Assembly: GCA_019918135.1 (NCBI GenBank)
Contig: WBZZ01005563.1
Location: 1-40,000 of the forward strand
Reading direction: 5' to 3'
DNA: 40,000 bases
DNA from: Paulinella micropora
Taxonomy: Eukaryota; Cercozoa; Imbricatea; Euglyphida; Paulinellidae
Below are positions 25,730 to 37,000 of this stretch, one piece after another. The notes under the pieces are model-generated. The model saw only the letters and a program-made list of their open reading frames with translations, was not told the DNA's origin and made no database searches. A program made the position numbers and the translations under genes. Positions within the stretch are counted from its first letter, which is position 1, and every line of letters begins with the position of its first letter.

Positions 25730-26725
25730 TGAACTTCCTCAGTGCCGGGAGCTCCTCTGGCGCGAACATGTCCTCCAACCCTCCTAGCTGCCACATCCCG
25801 TGCCGTACCGCCTCTTTCAACTCCCAGTATGCCTCGTCTCTGTGTTGCTGCCTGCAAGTGTCTAAATTGTCGTGCCACATATTCATCCCGTGGCTCACCT
25901 GGCAGTTTCCCTTAATTCCCAACCAGTGCATAGCGATAGCCGAGTAACATGAATCCTTGTCCCAGTTCCTGGACTGCAGTGCCCTTCTGGTATACTTCGG
26001 GAAACCCTCGATCAGGTCCGAGTCCGGTGGGTACCGTGGCTGCCCCTTTAATTCCGTATTCGGCAGAGCCCTGTTATGGAACTCTGCGACGACTTCACCT
26101 TTTCCCCTCCTCGAGGCGCCCGATCTGCATGGAACACTTGTGGTGGTCGCCGCTCCTGTCGTCGCTCCTGGTATCCTCCATCCCCGTACCTCGAGCCCCG
26201 TGGTCTATACCCCCCATCATGCCTTGGCGCCCGATCTCCCCCCCCTTGCGTGAACTGTCGCGGTCGTCCACCCACCCGAAAGCCCCCGCTGCCTCCATAG
26301 TTGAACCTTGCCTGTGGCCACTTCGCGGTCACCGCTGGCGATGTAATCACGCGGTCGATCAACGCCGGGTCTTCCTCATGTAATACCCAGCTGACCGGAT
26401 TGTAAGTGGTGTTCAACCCCTGCCACCGGGTTTTGCCCTCCGGCGTGATATCCGCTAACGCTATCACCTGTGCCGCGATCTCCGGAACCACCGCTTTCGT
26501 CTCTTTATCCTTCCATATCCCCGCCAGAACCATTGGGTATATCTCCTTCTTCTCGTGCAACAGACTGAGCCCCGCGATACTGGCAAAGATGTCCCGTAAT
26601 GCCGTCCTCTTCGTAACCAGAGCCTGTGCCGCGTCCTTCAGCGCCTCTATCTCGTCCCCCTTGTCAAGAAGTTGGTGAAACTGGTACACGTCGGCGAACA
26701 CAAAATGAGCGACATCGACCACCAC
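25521..26725 (-). pseudogene. gag: gypsy Gag C-terminal part, Gly/Arg-rich and Cys/His-containing
   Basis: Segment 26725-26048 is a helical capsid-like domain (Y-Q-F-H-Q-L-L-D-K-G; L-I-D-R-V-I-T-S-P) ending in Arg/Gly-rich repeats such as R-P-R-Q-F-T-Q-G-G-G. A frame change follows. Segment 25931-25521 begins M-H-W-L-G-I-K-G-N-C-Q-V-S-H with a C...H...C pattern that could be an odd zinc motif. Together they fit capsid plus RNA-binding nucleocapsid. Confidence 0.5.
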
Positions 26726-26755
26726 CTTCTTGTTATTCGCCCCTCGCTCCCCGAA

Positions 26756-28124
26756 CTACTTTTTGAACCGCTCCTCCCATACCTGCGTGTCAAGTAACCG
26801 CGTGTGTTCGTCTCCCGACCCCACCAAGTTGCCCAACAAGTAGCACACTTGGTCCGCCGCGTCCCCACACAGTGCCGCTTTTGCCTCACTCCGCAAAGCC
26901 ACAATGAACTTACGTACCTTGTTCATATACTCATACTCGTGCTGTTTGCTCGCCATTGGCCTCTCTCCGTGTTCCTGCATCAGCTGCGTCTTACGGAGCT
27001 GTCCCAGGATCCTGTCCCGTTGTTCTTTACCGTCGATCTTTGACTTGCTTGTGCCATGCCGCCTCCGCTTTTCCCCTTTTTCCCCTTCCCTTAATCTCGA
27101 TTTGTATTCCGATTCCTCTGAATCCGAGCTCGCCGCTCTCTCCGACTGCCTCCCCTTCTTCTTCTTTTTCTTCCGCTTTGCCGGGGACGCTGTTGCCGCT
27201 TCCGCTTCCGTCGCCGCCGAATCCAGATCCACGTATACCAACCCCGCACACATCCATTCAGGATGGACAAACCAAAGACCTATTGCCGCAGTTCCTTCCG
27301 TTTTGCCTCCTTTTCCGCATCCGTCGCCGCATCGTTCAACGCCGCTGCCTCCTCCAACAACTTGTACAGTGATGCATCCCTCTTCTCCATCTTTGCCCCC
27401 ACGTCCGTCGGCCCCGCCATATATTTCCGCATGGCGTCATACGCCTTGTCCGCCAACCCTCTAAGGAATTCTGTATCAGATCCGCCAGTTCCTCCGCCGG
27501 GTTCTTGGAAAACGCCGCGTCCCACCTCGTTATCGCATCCGCCATCTTTGCGGCCGCTTGTTGTAACTCCCGTCTCTGCGCCCCCGCTGCCAGACACAAC
27601 GACTTGATGTCCCCGTTTGATATATATACCCTCTCCTCCAACATCCGATTCATCACGAAATTGGGCAGCTTCGTTCTACTCACTTTGTCCCAATAAAACC
27701 CAACCCCTATGTACAGCGCTTCCACCAAATGGATCAGGTCCACCATCATCATCCCCGGCCCATATGCTGGTTTTCCCTTGGGCCACATCCACGTCGGCCA
27801 CTGGTCCACCTCGCTGTATATGCCCCCTTCGTCCTCCCCTTTTGTCCACACCTTGTAGTTTTTCGTCGACAACTACCTGTATATATCCGGTGCCATCTCC
27901 GGCGTACGTTGCATCAGTTCGTGGAAGAATAGCGACATAGTTGGTGGGTTCCTCGCATACGTCGGATCCGATGCCGCCGGCAGTGCCTCCGCCTTAGCCT
28001 CCGTGTACCGCATTGGGTCCTCCCGTCGGCTCGCCGGTGTAAACGGTATCGCGCGAATGGTCGGTCCTATCCATCCCACGACCTCGTCGTCTCTGAACTC
28101 CGGTGCCCCAGGTTGTGCCTCCAT
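26756..28124 (-). pseudogene. gag: gypsy Gag N-terminal part, interrupted by a stop and frameshifts
   Basis: The likely start is an ATG near 28124 (M-E-A-Q-P-G-A-P-E-F). An in-frame TAG lies at 27873-27875, and the same frame resumes at 27872 and is protein-like to about 27475 (V-D-L-I-H-L-V-E-A-L-Y). It shifts to a second frame (27480-27280, L-R-G-L-A-D-K-A-Y-D-A-M-R-K-Y-M) and then to 27253-26756, with a poly-Lys patch and an E-Y-E-Y-M-N-K-V-R-K-F helix. No Gag family motif is definite; the assignment rests on position before pol. Confidence 0.45.
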
Positions 28125-28364
28125 CTCGAATTCTAAAGTATAAAATATGTTATGATTGAAACCGTGATCCACATATATATACATGTTCCCGTGGCATTAT
28201 TATATATGCTCACTTTACATCATCCCCTGGTCTCCAAGTCCGTGTTTCCCTTCCTGCCTTGTTCCACCGTGATATCCCCGTTTGTTTTCCTTTTGTTTTG
28301 TTTTCTGTAAGGCCACCCTTATCTGTATTTATGCTCTGTCCCTTTTCCCTTCCCCTCCGCTTCT

Positions 28365-29117
28365 CTATATCTCTTCCCGCATATATTCGTCCCACATCTC
28401 CTTAGAGAGGCCTTGCATCCACTCCACCACTTCCGCTCCCGTCTCCCGCTTCTCGATCCCCTCTTCCTTCCCCGATACCCCTTCCTTCTTCTCTACCTCC
28501 CTGTCAGATGCCTCGTCCTGGCCGTTTATTGCGTTATTCCGTTCCTTCTCTTCCCGTCTCTGTTGCCTCCGCTCCTTTTCTAAAGTCTCAATCCATGCCC
28601 GCGTTTCGTGACTGTCCCAATCCTTGTCCGGTGTGGTTTTCTCCACCATTTCTATGATACTCCTGATCCGTAGCGGTCCCACAAACATTCTCCAGCTGTC
28701 CTCCCCCCGGTCCTTCAAAATCTTCACCCACTTCTTCGCGTGTTCCACCTTCCCCTTGGCACATGCCCATGCCGTATGGATTCTCTCCGCCGTCCATTTC
28801 CCCTGTATTTTGGTCAACACAGCCATGAAGCTGTATTGATACTGTGCTTCCTCCGTCATGGCAAACACCCTCCACAAACCCTCGTCGTTGCTAGACCAAC
28901 GATATTGTAATTCCCACATAGCTCTAATTGCCATCCACCTTGCATCCTGTCGAACCCGATCCGTGTCCATAATCGCTCCCACCCGTTCACCCCACCGATA
29001 TCTCATTTCTTCTACAAACCGTTGAGCCTCCTCATCCATCTTATATTCCACTCCCCCTATCTGTCCGAACTTCTTTTCCTCCTCCGATATCCCCATCCTT
29101 ACTTCCCGTATGCTCAT
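28365..29117 (-). CDS. Trp-rich helical ORF upstream of gypsy gag
   Basis: 250 aa. N-terminal half is rich in Trp and Arg in helical spacing (A-R-W-M-A-I-R-A-M-W-E-L-Q-Y-R-W). The C-terminal half is Glu/Lys/Arg-rich coiled coil. It overlaps the upstream ORF by 77 nt in another frame. Unknown function. It may be the end of one long frameshifted reading frame running from 30722. Confidence 0.4.
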   Translation of the reverse strand: MSIREVRMGISEEEKKFGQIGGVEYKMDEEAQRFVEEMRYRWGERVGAIMDTDRVRQDARWMAIRAMWELQYRWSSNDEGLWRVFAMTEEAQYQYSFMAVLTKIQGKWTAERIHTAWACAKGKVEHAKKWVKILKDRGEDSWRMFVGPLRIRSIIEMVEKTTPDKDWDSHETRAWIETLEKERRQQRREEKERNNAINGQDEASDREVEKKEGVSGKEEGIEKRETGAEVVEWMQGLSKEMWDEYMREEI

Positions 29118-29625
29118 CCGATGCCGTATTCTGTCCTAAAGTAGGGACAGGAGGTACCATGTCTTGTGTTTGCCGCCGTTCCCTCCTCCTTTTCTTCCTT
29201 CTCCTCTCCTCCTTCCTATCCTGCTCCTCCATCATCGCCCTTTCCTCGTCCCTCAAATGCGCCTCCCACTCTTCCATCGCCCTTACATATGCCTCCTCCG
29301 CCTGTCTTAAATCCCTTGTCTTGTGAAAATGCATCGCCGTATAAGGAACCTCCTCCCGTTCCCGCTCCCATGTTACAAGATATTCCTCTTCCCACTTGGA
29401 CACCCAAAACGACAACATGTCCCTTATCCCCGAGTCATCTTTCTCCTCTGTCTCCTGACTTGTTGCCCCACCTTCTTCGTCCTCTTCCTCCAAAGCCTCC
29501 TTCGTCTCTTTCCTCCCCTTCTCCATACCTAGCATAATAGGTACCCACGTATGTCCCTGCATGCATTTATCTTCTCCTCTGTCTCTTCCGAGCTCTCGCC
29601 ACCTCAGCCTCCTCATCCAATTCAA
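29041..29625 (-). CDS. Coiled-coil ORF with F-W-x2-K-W-E module
   Basis: 194 aa. Likely true start is the ATG before Q-G-H-T-W-V-P. It contains M-L-S-F-W-V-S-K-W-E-E-E-Y, later A-Y-V-R-A-M-E-E-W-E-A-H-L, and an Arg/Lys-rich end. The module also appears in the two upstream ORFs. Overlaps are 59 nt upstream and 77 nt downstream. Confidence 0.4.
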   Translation of the reverse strand: MNWMRRLRWRELGRDRGEDKCMQGHTWVPIMLGMEKGRKETKEALEEEDEEGGATSQETEEKDDSGIRDMLSFWVSKWEEEYLVTWEREREEVPYTAMHFHKTRDLRQAEEAYVRAMEEWEAHLRDEERAMMEEQDRKEERRRKKRRRERRQTQDMVPPVPTLGQNTASDEHTGSKDGDIGGGKEVRTDRGSGI

Positions 29626-30199
29626 AACCCAAACTGTCGAGTATCAACATATCCTGTTCGAATTGAGTCTTCAAGAACTTTTTACGCCCCTGACGAGAAA
29701 TGTCTTCCAAAGTTGCGAAACACTCCCACTCGCTGTCTACCTCTGCCCTCAGTTCCGTCAACCTCTCCGCACTTGCTTCCCCTCCCGCTTCCAAAGCCAC
29801 GACTTCCTTCCTCTTCTTCTCGTAACTCTTCCACCTCCGAACTACCTTTTCATATATATCTCTTGCAACCTGTATTTCCCCTGCTCCAAATATCTCCGCA
29901 TCCGGGACCCCTTCCTCGTCGGTAAAAGCTTTCTCCCAATAACTCATTTCCTCATCATCTTCCACTTCTTCAACCACTCTCCTCCGTCTCACCTCGGCCA
30001 CTTTCCTCTCCCTTAGCGTACATAGTTTCTCGAACCCCTTCCACACCTCCACCCGTTGCTTGTGGTCCTTGGACCAGACCAGTGCTTGCCGTGATCCCGG
30101 CTTCCGAGTGGCGAGGTTTTCCGCCACCTTCGCCAAATCCTTCAGTCGATCCCGAACCTCATACACATCCCTATCAATCCTGCACCCCCCGCATCCCAT
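29567..30199 (-). CDS. Coiled-coil ORF with Y-W and GEIQVARDIYEKVV module
   Basis: 210 aa, Glu/Lys/Arg-rich. It has M-S-Y-W-E-K-A-F-T-D-E-E then G-A-G-E-I-Q-V-A-R-D-I-Y-E-K-V-V-R-R-W-K-S-Y-E, closely like a stretch in the ORF starting at 30722. A second, shorter match (R-I-D-R-D-V-Y-E-V-R-D-R-L) lies at its start. The shift from the upstream frame falls in a G6 run near 30185-30190. Confidence 0.45.
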   Translation of the reverse strand: MGCGGCRIDRDVYEVRDRLKDLAKVAENLATRKPGSRQALVWSKDHKQRVEVWKGFEKLCTLRERKVAEVRRRRVVEEVEDDEEMSYWEKAFTDEEGVPDAEIFGAGEIQVARDIYEKVVRRWKSYEKKRKEVVALEAGGEASAERLTELRAEVDSEWECFATLEDISRQGRKKFLKTQFEQDMLILDSLGFELDEEAEVARARKRQRRR

Positions 30200-30722
30200 A
30201 GTGTGTCTCGTCGTTTATGTCCTCCTCCGATATACCCCTATTCTTGACCTCCCGTAATACTATTGGTCCTGCCCCAGCCTCCACCTTCCGTTCTTCTTCC
30301 CTCTTGGGCTCCGAGTATTCCCGTCTCTCCCGTTTGAGAGAATGCAAAGATTCCCTGAACCGTCGCCGGTTTTCCCTTGCCTCTTGGTTCCACACGTATC
30401 GTGCCCGTCTCATCTCAGCCAGCATCAAGGCCGATATTTTCGCCTTCTCTGCCCTGTTCATTGCCTCCCGTCTCCTTTCGAGCTCGTGAGAGCAGGCCTC
30501 CTTCTTCCTTTCCCATTCTAACGTTTGTTCCCGCAAGGTTTCATATTCCTTATTCGTCGCTATCACCTCCCTGTATACACTCTTGCCTATTTGTATCTCC
30601 CCTTTCATCCACATCCCATTCTCTCCCTCTTCGTTCTCCTCTTCCCACTTCTCACGCCAGAAATCCTCTAAACCCCGTATGTCCTCCTTCTTCTCCGCCT
30701 TGTCAGACTCCTTGTTTTCCAT
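30174..30722 (-). CDS. Coiled-coil ORF, first of four overlapping frames
   Basis: 182 aa from an ATG at 30722. Near the start it has L-E-D-F-W-R-E-K-W-E-E-E, then K-G-E-I-Q-I-G-K-S-V-Y-R-E-V-I, followed by a long Glu/Arg/Lys helix with heptad-like spacing. It could be a structural Gag-like protein of the gypsy element or an unrelated host coiled coil. No named family recognised. Confidence 0.45.
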   Translation of the reverse strand: MENKESDKAEKKEDIRGLEDFWREKWEEENEEGENGMWMKGEIQIGKSVYREVIATNKEYETLREQTLEWERKKEACSHELERRREAMNRAEKAKISALMLAEMRRARYVWNQEARENRRRFRESLHSLKRERREYSEPKREEERKVEAGAGPIVLREVKNRGISEEDINDETHYGMRGVQD

Positions 30723-32052
30723 CGTGCATCAAAAGTAGGGCATAAGTCCTCATGCACTGCTTCTACCATACCACAGTACTCCCCTCTTCCATTCCTCCTA
30801 CAATCCGTTTAAGTGCTCTCTGTCTCTCTAGACTCTCTTCAAGTCCCTAGCAGCCTCTTTGTTCCAAAACCTCAACTCCTTCAAGTTCCCCTGTCATCCT
30901 CTACGCACTTCTGCCCCTCAATACCGCGTTCTCTGTCACCCCAGTCATACTCGTACGTGATATGGTCGAAACAGCCCATAGTCCTCATGTGGTAAAAAGT
31001 CCGCAAACACCCCCTAAATCTCACCCTTTGACTTGGCGTGTCTATGACGCTTTTTGTCCGCTATACCCGTCTGATTTGTTGACCTCTTTTTGCGCCATGA
31101 TGGCATTGACTTACCCCCGGCTTCGAAAACCTCATTTATCCTTGGAATTCCGAGATTTTTTCAAGTTCCCTGTGTAGTCCCCCACCCCTATTCCCATTCC
31201 CTCGGGTGGCAACCTGCTCGCTTACCTCCTCATTCCGAAAAATTCTTTCTCCTGACCCCCTTCTTCCGACCGACATGTCCCCCCCCCCCCCCCAAAACCG
31301 TGCCTGTTGTAACCCCTTCTCTTCATAAAATCTCACAAAATTTGCTTCCCCCGACTTCTCCTGTTTCCTCTTTTGTTTCCCCACGTCTCCGTTCCCCCAA
31401 ATATGCCCGATTCTTCACAAAATCCTTACGTCTCAGCGTCCGTTATCATGCTTCCGACCCCAAGTCAACAGGGCATTCGAGTTTCCAGCCCCCAAACCCA
31501 CGAAAAACATCACAGACCCTCAATCCATGATGAAGCAAACACGAATTACACATTCCTGCATAGTTTCCCATACGTGTACACTTGTATGTATGAAAGAGAG
31601 AGTGTCCCCAACCTGTGTCCGCATCACAGCAACCCTCGTCACCTCACCAAACCAGCCGAAAACAACACACTCTTGGCATAAAACCATTTCTCTTTGCCTC
31701 CTGTGTATACCCACACATCTAGAGACCCAATCAAAACACTCACACCTCATGAAACACTACCTTTTCCCAACTTTGGCTGCAAGCTGTCAAGCGCAAAACG
31801 CCTGTTTCGCAGCAACCCAGCCCCACTCACAAACAGACCATAAGCAGCCCTGCAACTCAAAAAAATCATTGCCCATACCTGTTTGCACGCCCCTAGACCC
31901 AAAACATCTCAAGAAAAAGCACATAACCCCTGGAAGTGCATCAGAAAAATTTGCCCCTCTCACATTTTTCTCTCGATGTCTTTTCAACAGAAAATTTCCG
32001 AGAAACAGAGTAAAATTTCCATACCCCGTTTATTGTATTAGCGACTCCAGAT
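30723..32052. other. C/A-rich spacer, no gene seen
   Basis: Short ORFs on both strands have low complexity (Pro, Ser, Thr, Gln) and no motifs. If 32053-32454 is the gypsy 5' LTR, this is its long untranslated leader. AAAGTAGGG occurs at about 30734, 29138 and 32120. Confidence 0.4.
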
Positions 32053-32454
32053 TGTTACGATAGTAGGATATTTAATAAACAGATAACTGTTACTAACGAT
32101 ATGAAGACTGTGGAATACCTAAAGTAGGGACTCCGTAATCTCCAGACCAAGGATCAACCGACAGACCGGAACGATCAATATTGCCTTTATATATCGTTTC
32201 CGGCATAGCACGGCTCATGACCAGTTGGAAGAAAACCCTCGCGACTTCTCCAAACTACGGCGGCGACCGGAACTCGGGGCGTCCCCCTCCTACCGGCCAA
32301 CGACTTTCCACGCAGAAGAATTTAACGATACTGAACAATTCCCGCCAGTCTAACTGACGACGTCACACAAAAGATGTACCTCAAGAAATTGACCCACGAA
32401 ACGGCCTGCGAAAGGCCTGACATGGAAATAAGGGTAATGGTATTACCGTCGACA
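32053..32454 (-). mobile_element. candidate 5' LTR of the gypsy-type element
   Basis: In minus-strand sense it runs TGTCGACGG ... CGTAACA (about 402 bp, TG...CA), with a TATATAAAG box near 32185-32194, and is followed three bases later by TGGAGTCGC, a TGG start as in many primer binding sites. Five ordered blocks match 1775-1975. No second copy was found near 18-19.4 kb where the 3' LTR should lie, so the pairing is unproven. Confidence 0.45.
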
Positions 32455-32663
32455 TTCAAGTCAAGCAAGCACACAGTTTTCTTAATTTTGGATGAAATTC
32501 CAATAATGTGCTATAAATCTTAATTTGGACGGAAATTCTATGTTGAAACAAAAAAAGCTTTTTTTATTTTAAATTTATTGTATTAATATTGTACCATTGC
32601 AACCTTACGAGGTCTTAAAATATATGTACCCGTATAACTGAAAATAACTTAATTTTGATAATA

Positions 32664-32740
32664 AACAAACTTCACTTTCAGAATTATTAATACCAGATTT
32701 ATTAGTAAACAAACCGTCTTCACTTTCAGAATTATTATTA
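32664..32740 (+). repeat. short direct repeat
   Basis: AAACAAAC...TTCACTTTCAGAATTATT occurs twice, with a GTC insertion in the second copy, just before C-rich and (TAA)n sequence. Confidence 0.7.
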
Positions 32741-32785
32741 ACACTCCACCACCACCCCCCCCCCCTGACTTACCATGGGGGGTGG

Positions 32786-33068
<283 letters not shown>

Positions 33069-33171
33069 GTAATAGTAGTAATAGTAGTAGTAATAGTAAT
33101 AGTAATAGTAATAATGATAATAATAATAATAATAATAATAACAATAATAATAACAATAATAATAATAATAG

Positions 33172-33368
33172 TGTATCTCCTGCCAATTGCTGAGCCAAAA
33201 GGCCATGTGCATCCAGTCCTCCATTCCATAAGGAAAGTCTCCACACCAATCGGTGGAATAAAGGAAGTGACGGCATAGAACATTACTCTAGGAGCTTTAT
33301 ACCAATCAGCCCATTGAAAAGGACCAATGGCCTATGTACTCCCTACCAATGGCCTATGCACTCCCTAG

Positions 33369-33369
<1 letters not shown>
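33172..33369. repeat. 198 bp unit, copy 1, between TAA tracts
   Basis: Begins GTGTATCTCCTGCC and ends CTCCCTAGA. It differs from copy 2 by about two bases. Near the end the 22-mer starting ACCAATGGCCTATG is duplicated in tandem. No long ORF. Possibly a SINE-like or satellite unit. Confidence 0.8.
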
Positions 33370-33467
<98 letters not shown>

Positions 33468-33520
33468 GTAATAATAATAATAATAATAACAATAATAATA
33501 ACAATAATAATAATAATAGT
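33370..33520 (+). repeat. (TAA)n tract
   Basis: TAA repeats with a few TAG and AAC variants between the two 198 bp units. Confidence 0.9.
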
Positions 33521-34028
<508 letters not shown>

Positions 34029-34040
34029 GGCTTCCTCAGA

Positions 34041-37000
34041 CTATAGCATCAGATCCAGATCCTGGACATGTGCCTCCATTGGGTCACCGGGGTCAGCCGA
34101 TCCCAACGCATTGTCAGAACACCAAACAGACATAGCAGCAACAGCAGGGGCAGATGGGGGCTGTGAAGTGCATGAAGAGCTAGATGCGAGGGTGTTAGCT
34201 GAAGAGAAGAACTCGGAGACACTACGCTGCGCTCCCGAACCCCTCTCTCTAGCCAGGACGTCCACACTGCGCGGACGGCCGCGCCGCGCAACATCAACGT
34301 CACTTGGGGGAGAGGGTGGGACAGAAGCTGATGGAACCTCAGTGAGGTCAATCACCTCCTCGCCCCCATCCTCCACCCCAAGCTCCTCCCTTTTACCATC
34401 CCTAGCAGACCAACACTCAGACACATATGATCCAAACAACACATCCAACTTTGGAGGGGGACGCAACGCTGTAACCCCTAACAACGCAGCAAGCCTAAAG
34501 TTACTGCGGAAGCGCGACTTCCCCTGAAAAAGCTTACAAAACAATCGTGATTGATCCACAGGCGACATATCATCCCAACCCTGCCGCACAGAGCCCTCCC
34601 GCTCCCGCCCAAGCAACACATCCTCCACAACCTCACCGCCTACGACCTCACCACCCTCCTCACTCCCTCCACCCCCCTCAGCACCCCCCACAGCCATGCC
34701 ACCGAGCCTCTGCATACTCAGCAACAGCTGCTTACGTCTCGCCTCATGCATGGAGCAATCCCATAAGAAGTGCGCAAGGGACTCATTGACATCATCATGA
34801 CAACAGAAGCAGCGAGGGGACATGCCACTGACCAACTTGCTGCGGTACAACCGAAGGCGGTTGTTGCAGCTGAGCAACCTTCTCCGAAGCAGATTATAAT
34901 GCGCATCATCAAGGGCTACCCATCTTGGGAACTCCTTAGTTCCAAAGACTTGTCTTAGGATGACTCGCAGGCCATCAGTAAGATCGCTGCCTGCCTCTCG
35001 CTTGTCCCACATCAGCTGCTGCACCATCTTGACGTCCTGCTGAAGGGCCCACTTGTCCACAGTCGAACACCAACCCTCGAGGTCCTTCTCTGAGCTATTT
35101 AGGAGCTCCTGAAGCCCATGTTGTAGATCCATTGAGTCCCTGATAGCGCCTTCGGCCTCCGCAGTCCAGTCGGATTTGACTTGAGATGCGATGACAGGAA
35201 ATCGCTCCTCCGGTAGAACACGCAGCCGTCCATATAACTTCAGTTGCGCCGCCCGCCGCAAACGCTCCGCACTCCAAGAGCGCGCCAGAAAGAGTGTAAT
35301 CCACTTGCTTGTCTTAGGGCTGATGCCGAGAATCATCCTCATGGGTTGCAGCATTGCTGCCTCCAGCTTGGTGAGCTGCGATACGGGGGCACGCCAGACA
35401 TCGAAGGCGTACTTCAGCTTGGCCCCCACAAGTTGATTCCAGCACATGAGACGATACCTAGCTTGTATCTCACCTGCACACCACAAAAAGTACCAACCTG
35501 CGGTGGCGACTTCAGTGACACGCGTAGCCTGCAGGGCCTGCTCCTTCCACTTCAGGTCGTCGGTGATAACCACTCCCAGGTACTTGTACTGACTGGTGAC
35601 ACAAAGCTTCTGGCCGCGAAACCACACCACGGGCTCACCTCGCTCCCTGATACTTGGTCGTTTCGCCTTGCTCGACGTGTAAATGGGCATGATTTCCGTC
35701 TTACCGGGCTTCAAGTTGACTTCCAGCCGGTAATCTTCCGCGAACTTGGCCACAACATTGACCATCTTCTGGAGCTCGGTGCGACTGTGAGCGATGAGGG
35801 CCACGTCGTCCGCGTATAGAAGTGCCTTGATGTCGTTCAGCCGCTTCACATCCGTGATCTTGAGGGCACTCGCCAGCCGAACACACAGCTCATCCATAAA
35901 GACGTTGAAGAGTGTGGGAGAGAGAGGGGACCCCTGTTGGACGCCTACACCCTCCAGTACTTCGGGGGTGAGTGCTCCATCAACTAGCACTTGCGACGAA
36001 GTCTGCTCGTAGCACCTGCGTAGCGTGCGCCAGAACTTGCCCCTTACACCCAGCTTCCAGAGCCTCTCAAATAGGCCATCTCTCCAAACAGACGGGAAAG
36101 CCTTGCGTAGATCGACGAACAGGACATACGACTCCCGCTTCTGCTGCTGACGCCCCTTCAACCTCTGCCAAAGGGTAAAGACCTGATCCGTAGTGCGACG
36201 CCCCGGGCGGAAGCCTCCCTGCTCTGGACGTAGCTTATCCGGGCCATCCACGAAGAGCGTTAGACGAGTAGCTAATAAGGACAGATACAGCTTACCAAGG
36301 CAACTAATAATCGAGACATCCCTCCAGTTGTCAGGATCCGTAGGATCCCCACCCTTGGGGATATTGACGATGATTCCCTTGCCCCAAGCTTTTGGAGTCC
36401 TCTCGGCTTCTCGAATCCAGTTGAAGTACTGCGTTAAGTAGCCATTGATGTAGGCGCCGCCATACTTGAGCATCTCGTTCTTCACTTTGTCCTCGCCACA
36501 AGCTTTGTGGTTATTCAGGGCACGTTGCCTTGCAAGGACCTCCTCTTGCGTGAACGGCTTGTCCAGCTCTTCGCAAGTGTCTTCACCTACTTCGTGCTCC
36601 TTCATAGCCCGGGCCACCTCATCTCTGAAGCGATCGTTCCAGTGGAACTGCCGCTTAGCTTCGGCTTCCTCCCACTCCAGCGAGCCTGCTTCTGCACAGC
36701 ACTCCACCACAACAGCCGCACTTGCCGGATTTTCCCGTGGCTTCACCGAATTTTTCCGAAATTCCTCCCACCGAGCGACCTTTTCCGGCAGCGTACACGC
36801 CAGTGAGCCATCCTCCCTTTGCACCGGCGCGGAGACCTTCGTTCTGCGTGCCCCGCCAAGCCGCTTCGCGAGTAGCCAAAAGCGCTTTGAGGATTGCTCG
36901 CGTTGACATTTGACCGCTTCTTCCTGCACTTGCTTGAAGGAGGCGGACTTCTTGGCCCGAGTTGCCTTCCGAATTTGCTTGCGGAGCCGTAGCCAATTCA

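Noticed and set aside
30723..32052. Search for a second gene among the plus-strand ORFs at 31.1-32.1 kb
   Set aside because: The frames are Pro/Ser/Thr/Gln-rich, have no conserved motif and no convincing start or splice context.
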